A stretch of 7,561 nucleotides of DNA from Candidatus Heimdallarchaeota archaeon (GTDB lineage: Archaea; Asgardarchaeota; Heimdallarchaeia; Hodarchaeales; LC-3). Below, piece after piece: positions 1 through 4,466 of this stretch; positions within the stretch are counted from its first letter, which is position 1; each line of letters opens with the position of its first letter. The position numbers and the translations under genes are program-made. A model generated the notes under the pieces. The model saw only the letters and a program-made list of their open reading frames with translations, made no database searches and was not told the DNA's origin. The stretch lies in assembly GCA_027364495.1 (NCBI GenBank), contig DAHXPE010000402.1:1-7561 (forward strand), in the 5' to 3' direction.

Positions 1-101
1 TTCCCCAAGATCTGGTTTAGAAAGATCAATTGCTACAAAGGAATTACCATAATAACCAACAAATTCCTCAAGTTTCATACTCCAAGCTTTAGGATTAAAT
101 G
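1..101 (-). repeat. Inverted copy of an internal piece of the Ubl-E2-like gene
   Basis: Read on the minus strand, these bases match 895-995 base for base, so they encode residues about 65-97 of the 554-residue protein in reverse orientation. The match stops abruptly after base 101 and runs off the window at base 1. It has no start or stop of its own and is not a gene. Perfect identity over 101 bases between copies only about 0.8 kb apart suggests a fold-back chimera or contig-end artefact, or a very recent duplication. Confidence 0.95.
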
Positions 102-569
102 TCCGTTTCAAAAGATACTCTTGATAATCCTACTAAAACAATTTTATTTATTGATGAGAATACTCGAACCATTGTTTTTAGAATGGGGAATGAAGTTAAC
201 GCTTTTGACAAACGAATTATTTCCAGGCGTTTCCAGTCTATTTCCAAATCTGGAATTAACATAGGTGGCGTCCAGCTTGGTATTGGCTATAACATTATTG
301 AACACATGGGTGAATTGAACATTACTACTTTAATGAAGGATCCTGAAAAAGGTATTGCTTCTTTAAGCGAAACTGATGCTCCTACTTCGACTGTATATAC
401 TTCAAGACCAATTTCCGCAGAAAAAGTGTTTGATGCCAGTGATGAGTTAACTGGCCATAATCGAGAAGCTCTTGAATTAGGTATTAAAATACTGAAACAT
501 ATAGAAAACAACCGTATGGTTATTGTTGACACTGATAAATCTATTAAAGCTTACTCTAAATTCTTATAA
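99..569 (+). CDS. Conserved-looking hypothetical protein, possibly 5'-truncated
   Basis: I do not recognise this 156-residue protein. It has no cysteine or tryptophan, no signal peptide and no membrane span. By eye it has a beta hairpin at about 13-29, a basic helix at 34-50 (motif DKRIISRRFQSISKSG), a glycine-rich strand pair at 53-70, a Thr/Ser/Pro-rich loop at 89-106, a helix at 120-137, then a strand and a final helix. It is probably cytosolic alpha/beta. The ATG (99-101) lies entirely inside the inverted copy 1-101, an in-frame TAA directly precedes it (96-98), and there is no Shine-Dalgarno site. If the repeat is an artefact, the first authentic codon is at 102 and the true N-terminus is outside the window. 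The next in-frame ATG is at 183. It runs in the same direction as the 705 gene, 135 bases upstream, with T-tracts between. The ordinary codon use and length suggest a real gene; its function is unknown. Confidence 0.72.
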   Translation: MSVSKDTLDNPTKTILFIDENTRTIVFRMGNEVNAFDKRIISRRFQSISKSGINIGGVQLGIGYNIIEHMGELNITTLMKDPEKGIASLSETDAPTSTVYTSRPISAEKVFDASDELTGHNREALELGIKILKHIENNRMVIVDTDKSIKAYSKFL

Positions 570-592
570 TCAATCATTTGTATAAACAGCAA

Positions 593-616
593 TTTTTCTT
601 TTACAATTTTCTTTTT
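593..616 (+). terminator. T-tract terminator region of the 99-569 gene
   Basis: Four T-runs of four or five bases (593-597, 599-602, 607-610, 612-616) follow the stop codon by about 25 bases. Archaeal RNA polymerase stops on such T-tracts without needing a hairpin. No strong stem precedes them. Confidence 0.45.
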
Positions 617-621
617 AATCA

Positions 622-667
622 AATTCAATATTTTTAAATTCTACTTAAAGAAGTTAAGTATTGAATT
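622..667. repeat. Nested inverted repeat before the Ubl-E2-like gene
   Basis: An outer pair AATTCAATA (622-630) and TATTGAATT (659-667) encloses an inner hairpin TACTTAA (642-648), loop AGAAG, TTAAGTA (654-660). The two stems share bases 659-660, so they compete rather than stack. The element ends just before the TATA-like box at 671-680, a position suited to a regulator site. The sequence is AT-rich, so chance is not excluded. Confidence 0.4.
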
Positions 668-670
668 CAT

Positions 671-680
671 TTTAATAAAA
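671..680 (+). promoter_or_regulatory. TATA-like box for the Ubl-E2-like gene
   Basis: TTTAATAAAA is centred about 29 bases before the TTG at 705. That is the spacing expected of an archaeal TATA box with transcription starting at or just before the start codon. No Shine-Dalgarno site is present, which fits a leaderless mRNA. Confidence 0.4.
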
Positions 681-704
681 TCAAACCGTTTAGAGTAATT
701 ATTC

Positions 705-2369
705 TTGACAAGATACCTTTTTTATTTCCACTATTGGCAACTGCCGGATGAACCAATCGAAGCTGTTATCGATTTTGATCCATCTGATAAAGCGAGTAAA
801 GTTGTTGAAGAGATAAATGAAGAAATTTCGTTTCATACAGGTATTGAACCTGAGACAAACACATTCATGTTTGTCGAACTATTTGGATTACGTCCATTTA
901 ATCCTAAAGCTTGGAGTATGAAACTTGAGGAATTTGTTGGTTATTATGGTAATTCCTTTGTAGCAATTGATCTTTCTAAACCAGATCTTGGGGAAACTGA
1001 GTTTTTCCGTCCTAAACAGATTGCCGGTGGTCAAAGGAATAAATTTGTTTCCATTGGTATAGAAAATGATGATTGGGCCTTAAGAGCTCAATTTGAGATT
1101 CGTTTGGTTAGTTCGCTTATTCGATGGTTTCAATTTTTTCGAAAAACCAAGTGGTTGACCACTATACCTATTGATGGACAAAAAAATGATTATCGTATTT
1201 GGCAGGTTAAAACAGAAATTCCTGAATCAAGTTATGATGCTTTTTGGGTTATTATTCTTCCTTACGCATATCCTCATGAACCACCGAAACTTTTTATCAG
1301 TAAAAAAGATCTTTACATACCTTCTAATGTCGATCTTACGCATATTTGGAAAGACGTTGATGGCTCTGAATTTTATTTTATTTCAGACGTTAATTTAGAC
1401 AGTACAAGATGGGAAGAAACAGATTTCTTAGTTGATTTCTTATTAACTGGAGTTTGGAATTTTCTAATTCGCAGCTTAAACATTACCTTTGAAGATCTAC
1501 TCTTTTATAAGGCAAATGTTGGCAATCCTTATATTATTAAAGAGGCTCCTCCTCAGCAATCCTTTAAGCCTTTAAAAGGCGTTCTTTCAGAAATTGCCGA
1601 TTCTGACGCCTATGAGGATGACATTGACTATAAAGTTGAAATTGCTGAAATTCAAGAGGAAATCAATTATAATGAAGAACCCGGTACTAAAAAGAAAAAA
1701 TCTTCCAAGAAAGTTCAGACTGATGATCTTGATGAATCCGAAGATGATAATGAATTTGAGGATGATAACACTGAATCTAGAAAAAGAGGTAAATTCAATC
1801 GTAACGATAATGATGATGAATCCCTTGATGATGATTTTCAGGAAGAAGAAGAAGGATTCGATAATTCTTTAGTTGATGATGAATCATCGTTTTTTGAAGA
1901 AAGAGGCGAGGATGAGGAAGAAGAAGAAGAGCAAGCTAACAATTTACATCCTAAAGAGCTTTCTGAACCGAAATTTCTTGAATGGGTCACTTCCCCTTCT
2001 GAAGAAGAAATTCATAAATATGGAAAATTATTTTCTTGGCTTTTTTTACGTGTTCCTGATAAAGCATTAAATGAATTATTACTATTACAAAAAGCAGCAC
2101 CAGATCATGAGGTATTTGACGCCATTGAATGGAGAAATGTTATTAATGATTTGACAGAACAGCAATTAGCTCCTTTTGCAAAAAACATCATTAATTATTA
2201 TTATACTAATACAGAAAAAGGATTAATTTACGATACTGATAGAGATTTTCTCCGTGACACTGTATTCAAGAAATGGAAAAATACAGGTAGAGAACCAGAA
2301 TTAAAAGAACTTTTGCGGAAAAATGTTTCAAAAATAAGAAAGGTTACTTATGAGACCCTTGATGTATAG
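705..2369 (+). CDS. Ubiquitin-like plus Cys-less E2/UEV-like fold protein with acidic linker
   Basis: No exact family recognised; the domain calls are my reading of fold patterns. Residues 1-92 follow the order of a ubiquitin-type beta-grasp: strand, strand ending DFDPSD, helix (KASKVVEEI), GIEPET turn, strands, last strand FVAIDL. Residues about 122-262 resemble an E2/UEV domain: amphipathic helix 124-147, strands to 184, then P186, Y189-P190 and P193-P194 as in the E2 YPxxPP motif, IPSN (205-208) in the place of HPN, W236, and closing helices. The catalytic-cysteine region reads FYFIS (223-227), and the whole protein has no cysteine, so thioester chemistry is not expected. Residues 296-412 form a very acidic low-complexity linker with a short basic patch (329-336). 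Residues 420-554 are helical with no recognised family. The start is TTG at 705; an in-frame TAA at 696-698 blocks any extension. It is soluble, probably a binding or scaffold protein. An RWD-type or unrelated alpha/beta fold remains possible. Confidence 0.85.
   Translation: MTRYLFYFHYWQLPDEPIEAVIDFDPSDKASKVVEEINEEISFHTGIEPETNTFMFVELFGLRPFNPKAWSMKLEEFVGYYGNSFVAIDLSKPDLGETEFFRPKQIAGGQRNKFVSIGIENDDWALRAQFEIRLVSSLIRWFQFFRKTKWLTTIPIDGQKNDYRIWQVKTEIPESSYDAFWVIILPYAYPHEPPKLFISKKDLYIPSNVDLTHIWKDVDGSEFYFISDVNLDSTRWEETDFLVDFLLTGVWNFLIRSLNITFEDLLFYKANVGNPYIIKEAPPQQSFKPLKGVLSEIADSDAYEDDIDYKVEIAEIQEEINYNEEPGTKKKKSSKKVQTDDLDESEDDNEFEDDNTESRKRGKFNRNDNDDESLDDDFQEEEEGFDNSLVDDESSFFEERGEDEEEEEEQANNLHPKELSEPKFLEWVTSPSEEEIHKYGKLFSWLFLRVPDKALNELLLLQKAAPDHEVFDAIEWRNVINDLTEQQLAPFAKNIINYYYTNTEKGLIYDTDRDFLRDTVFKKWKNTGREPELKELLRKNVSKIRKVTYETLDV
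895..995 (+). repeat. Source copy of the 101-base inverted repeat
   Basis: This arm lies within the open frame of the 705-2369 gene and encodes the end of its ubiquitin-like domain, so it is the authentic arm. Its partner is 1-101 in inverted orientation. Homology ends at 895: 894 does not pair with 102. Confidence 0.93.
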
Positions 2370-2400
2370 AATAATTAAAAACTTATTATTTTTTCTCTGT
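2370..2400. terminator. Shared terminator between convergent genes
   Basis: The Ubl-E2-like gene and nadA end tail to tail with 16 bases between their stops. On the plus strand TTATTATTTTTT (2386-2394 with flank) follows the 2369 stop; on the minus strand a T5 run (from AAAAA at 2377-2381) follows the nadA stop. No clear hairpin is visible. Confidence 0.4.
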
Positions 2401-3445
2401 ATATTTGAACATTTGTTGAATAGATTTTAAAGCATTAATTCTTAACGTTTCATCAAGAGTTATGATATTCTCTGGTTTTGGTGACCGTAATGTTTCTAAA
2501 ATATTCCATAATGTGATTTTTTTCATGTATGGACAGAGATTACAAGAACCAACAAATTCTCTATCTGGAAAATCTACTTTTAATCGGTCAACAAATCCAC
2601 ATTCAGTTACGAGCATAATTTTTTTAGCATTTGGATTTTCTTTTATGTAATTTATCATGTCTCCTGTTCCACCTGCAGCATTAGCTTCGGAAACTACTTC
2701 AGGAGCGCATTCTGTATGCACTAAAATATGTAAATCATTACCAAACTGCTCACGATAAAAATGAACCTTTTCTTTGGAAAATTCCTTATGAACAATACAG
2801 ACACCATCCCAACCAATAAATTCTATATTTGGAAACATATTCTTCAGATTCGATCCCATTAATTTATCTGGAAGAAAAATAAGTTTTTTATGACCTTCTG
2901 ACTCTAAAGTTCTAATGATTTTAGGAGCGTTTGATGAAGTTACAATAATATCAGTTTCAGCTTTTACAGCAGCTGATGTGTTTATGTATGAAATAACTGG
3001 TATTCCAGGATGCTCTTTTTTTTAGTTTCTTAACATCTTCAGCGGTAATAGATTCTGCTAATGAGCAACCAGCATTCCTATCTGAAATAAACACATCTTT
3101 TTCTGGATTGAGAATTTTAGCAGTTTCAGCCATAAAATGCACACCAGCAAAAAGAATGCCTTTAGCTTTAACTTGTTGCGCTGTTTTGGAAAGCCCATAG
3201 GAATCACCCTTGTGATCAGCAATTCCATAAATGATATCAGGCGTTTGATATGAATGAGCCAAGATTACAATGTTTTTCTTTTTTTTAAGTAGATTTATCT
3301 CTAAAGTTAAATCAGCAATATCTCGACAGACATCGAGAGACCATTGCAGATTTTTTAAGTTTTCATACAACCTTGCAGCTTCAGCATTTAGTTCTTCTTC
3401 TGAAAATAAAGCACTTGAAGGAACATTTTGGGAATTAATTGCCAT
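2386..3445 (-). pseudogene. nadA: Quinolinate synthase NadA, split by a one-base frameshift
   Basis: NadA condenses iminoaspartate with dihydroxyacetone phosphate to quinolinate in de novo NAD synthesis, using a [4Fe-4S] cluster. Removing one A from the 8-A run (T-run 3016-3023 on the plus strand) gives one open frame of 352 residues from the ATG at 3445, the usual family size. Motifs run in order across the break: AHSYQTPDI (63-71), GDSYGLS (80-86), GVHFMAETAKILNPEK, AGCSLAES, then in the other frame YINTSAAVKAETD, TSSNA, FLPD, WDGVCIVH, HTECAPE and CNLCPYMKKITL. The three cluster cysteines are C127, C216 and C304, spaced as in characterised NadA. As read, the first frame ends at a stop at about 2957 with a 21-residue junk tail. 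Everything else is intact, so a sequencing error or very recent mutation is likelier than decay. An in-frame TTG at 3454 is an alternative start. No nadB or nadC is in view. Confidence 0.93.
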
Positions 3446-3459
3446 TTTTTTCAAATAAA

Positions 3460-3485
3460 TTATATAATTTGGAATAAATAAACTT
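3460..3485 (-). promoter_or_regulatory. AT-rich promoter region of nadA
   Basis: On the minus strand two TATA-like stretches occur, TTTATTTATT (about 3472-3481) and AAATTATATA (about 3461-3470). Neither sits ideally for both possible starts (ATG 3445, TTG 3454). No Shine-Dalgarno site precedes either start, so the transcript is probably leaderless or nearly so. Confidence 0.3.
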
Positions 3486-3493
3486 TGATATGG

Positions 3494-3503
3494 AAAAAAA
3501 AAA
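3494..3503 (-). terminator. T10 terminator of the B-box gene
   Basis: A run of ten A on the plus strand is ten T on the minus strand, 43 bases after the stop of the B-box gene and before the nadA start. This favours separate transcription of the two genes although they are in tandem. Confidence 0.5.
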
Positions 3504-3545
3504 TTTTAAAATTCTGGAATTATGGTCCTATAATATTTTTGAAAA

Positions 3546-4055
3546 TTAATTATTCTGCAATTGATCATCATCAATAGGATCACCACAGGTACGGCAATAA
3601 ATATCTGAAGGACTAAGCATAGAGCCACATTGGACACAAATTATTTCGTAAATTGATGAAAAAGATGAACGTTGCTCTGGATCAAGAGTTTCTAAAAAAG
3701 AATTAAGCTTGTTTTTTGATTCATTCATTAATTGAACTTTTTGCTTTCTGGTTGTTCGGATAACAGAGTAAATAAATAAACTTATGATTAAAAGTGGCCA
3801 GAAAATTATAGTGGTCAAAATAATCCAAACAGCTAAGAAAATATAGGCGATAACAGTACTAAAAACACTTTCAGCGTCCTTTTCGGTCAAAACAGCGAAA
3901 CAAGGTATACATGAATCTCTTATTGTTCCATAATCATAAGTATCATCATCATAAAGCATTTTATCAGATTCACAAATGTGCCTATGACAACGAAAACACT
4001 TGACACTTGCATCCAAATTTGGATGGTAAAAGCAAGAAATTGTCTGATTTGACAT
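3546..4055 (-). CDS. B-box zinc finger protein with membrane hairpin and C-terminal zinc ribbon
   Basis: This 169-residue protein has three parts. Residues 8-52 form a B-box-like zinc site: C8 and H11 (CxxH), C20 and C23 (CxxC), C28 and D31 (CxxD), then C49 and C52. Residues 64-99 are about 36 uninterrupted hydrophobic residues broken by W86-P87, enough for two short spans or a membrane-embedded hairpin; a basic stretch RTTRKQK follows at 100-106. Residues 140-157 form a zinc ribbon, CVQC...CRTC, with ten residues between the pairs. With a hairpin, both zinc modules face the cytosol, which suits a membrane-tethered adaptor for protein or nucleic-acid binding; no enzymatic motif is seen. Small B-box/membrane proteins of this type are common in Asgard and some other archaea, with unknown roles. 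The ATG at 4055 has no Shine-Dalgarno site but a TATA-like box about 27 bases upstream. Confidence 0.87.
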   Translation of the reverse strand: MSNQTISCFYHPNLDASVKCFRCHRHICESDKMLYDDDTYDYGTIRDSCIPCFAVLTEKDAESVFSTVIAYIFLAVWIILTTIIFWPLLIISLFIYSVIRTTRKQKVQLMNESKNKLNSFLETLDPEQRSSFSSIYEIICVQCGSMLSPSDIYCRTCGDPIDDDQLQNN

Positions 4056-4075
4056 GAATTTTGGAGAGGAAGAGA

Positions 4076-4092
4076 ATTTAAAAATATTTTTT
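4076..4092 (-). promoter_or_regulatory. TATA-like box for the B-box gene
   Basis: The minus strand carries AAAAAAATATTTTTAAAT, centred about 27-29 bases before the ATG at 4055. With no Shine-Dalgarno sequence in between, a leaderless transcript is the simplest reading. Confidence 0.4.
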
Positions 4093-4188
4093 TAATGACT
4101 TTTATGAAATTACAAGCAGTAATGTCCCCACTTTAAATAAAAATTTTTGTAACATATCTAAAGGTTTTTAAAAAATCAAACTAATAAC

Positions 4189-4195
4189 TTATATA
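4189..4195 (+). promoter_or_regulatory. TATA box for the 47-residue membrane protein gene
   Basis: TTATATA lies about 45 bases before the ATG at 4237. Initiation about 26 bases downstream would fall near 4218, just before the Shine-Dalgarno site at 4223, giving a short 5' leader. The rest of the divergent region 4056-4236 holds A/T runs, including the palindrome AAAAATTTTT at 4139-4148, and no other gene. Confidence 0.55.
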
Positions 4196-4222
4196 GAGTA
4201 AAATAAATTATTTAGTACTTTT

Positions 4223-4229
4223 AAGGTGA
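4223..4229 (+). promoter_or_regulatory. Shine-Dalgarno site of the 47-residue gene
   Basis: AAGGTGA matches the anti-Shine-Dalgarno end of 16S rRNA and is separated by 7 bases from the ATG at 4237. It is the main reason to accept this very short gene. Confidence 0.75.
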
Positions 4230-4236
4230 AATTTAC

Positions 4237-4380
4237 ATGCTAAAAGATAAAAATACGAATTTAAAAATTGGTTTTGACATTCCGACAAAATATCTTATTT
4301 TGATAGCTGGTGGTCTTGCTCTCTTAGGCATTGGAATATTCTCACTTGCAGCTCTTGGTTCTGCTAGCTTAATGTTTTAA
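4237..4380 (+). CDS. Small single-span membrane protein (47 residues)
   Basis: The frame opens with a charged N-terminus (MLKDKNTNLK), then a single hydrophobic stretch from about residue 19 to the end, containing small-residue packing motifs (AGGLALLGIG), and stops with LMF. A TATA box at 4189 and a well-spaced AAGGTGA give it better expression signals than most genes in the window. The basic N-terminus suggests cytosol-in, C-terminus out. It is the first gene of a possible unit with the signal peptidase, from which a hairpin/T-tract separates it. It could be a peptidase partner, a small membrane-complex subunit or a secreted-peptide precursor; no family is recognised. It does not show the motif pattern of archaeal Sec61-beta. 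Confidence 0.68.
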   Translation: MLKDKNTNLKIGFDIPTKYLILIAGGLALLGIGIFSLAALGSASLMF

Positions 4381-4391
4381 GATTCCTGAAT

Positions 4392-4429
4392 TGACTCTTT
4401 TCTGGTAAAAGTAGTCAGTTTTTTATTTT
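4392..4429 (+). terminator. Hairpin with T-tract after the 47-residue gene
   Basis: TGACT (4392-4396) and CTTTT (4397-4401) pair with AAAAG (4407-4411) and AGTCA (4413-4417), with a 5-base loop and one bulged T. TTTTTTATTTT follows (4419-4429). The form is that of an intrinsic terminator. No TATA box is evident between it and the signal peptidase start, so it may act as a partial terminator or attenuator inside a two-gene transcript. Confidence 0.65.
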
Positions 4430-4451
4430 CCAGCACAAATTCTTTTTTTTC

Positions 4452-4457
4452 AAGGAG
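4452..4457 (+). promoter_or_regulatory. Shine-Dalgarno site that locates the signal peptidase start
   Basis: AAGGAG is a near-consensus ribosome-binding site. No ATG, GTG or TTG lies in the peptidase frame between the upstream stop (TGA 4392-4394) and 4566. The codons within reach are ATT at 4461 (3-base gap) and CTG at 4467 (9-base gap), so the site argues for a non-standard start there. Confidence 0.65.
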
Positions 4458-4466
4458 AAGATTTCT

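Noticed and set aside
287..532. Minus-strand open frame within the first gene
   Set aside because: Antisense to a longer frame with ordinary codon use; no start signal or recognisable motif.
1700..1935. Tandem repeat or microsatellite in the GAT/GAA-rich stretch
   Set aside because: The codons GAT, GAA and GAG recur because of the acidic residues, but there is no fixed repeat unit.
1171..2070. Open frames at 1171-1398, 1594-1872 and 1873-2070 on the plus strand
   Set aside because: They overlap the 705-2369 gene in another frame; their Lys/Met/Ile-rich translations are what the GAT/GAA-rich acidic linker gives when shifted. No ribosome-binding sites or motifs.
1965..2369. Vps23/TSG101 steadiness box at the C-terminus of the Ubl-E2-like protein
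   Set aside because: The region is helical but I could not match the steadiness-box pattern, and the preceding part is an acidic linker rather than a coiled coil.
2386..3454. Two separate genes, one per nadA half
   Set aside because: Each half holds only part of one enzyme and the cluster cysteines are shared between them; deleting a single base joins them exactly.
2462..3458. Plus-strand open frames at 2462-2650 and 3270-3458
   Set aside because: Antisense to nadA, whose family motifs are unmistakable on the minus strand.
4237..4380. Sec61-beta identity for the 47-residue protein
   Set aside because: Size and a C-terminal span fit, but the conserved residues before the span in archaeal Sec61-beta are not seen.
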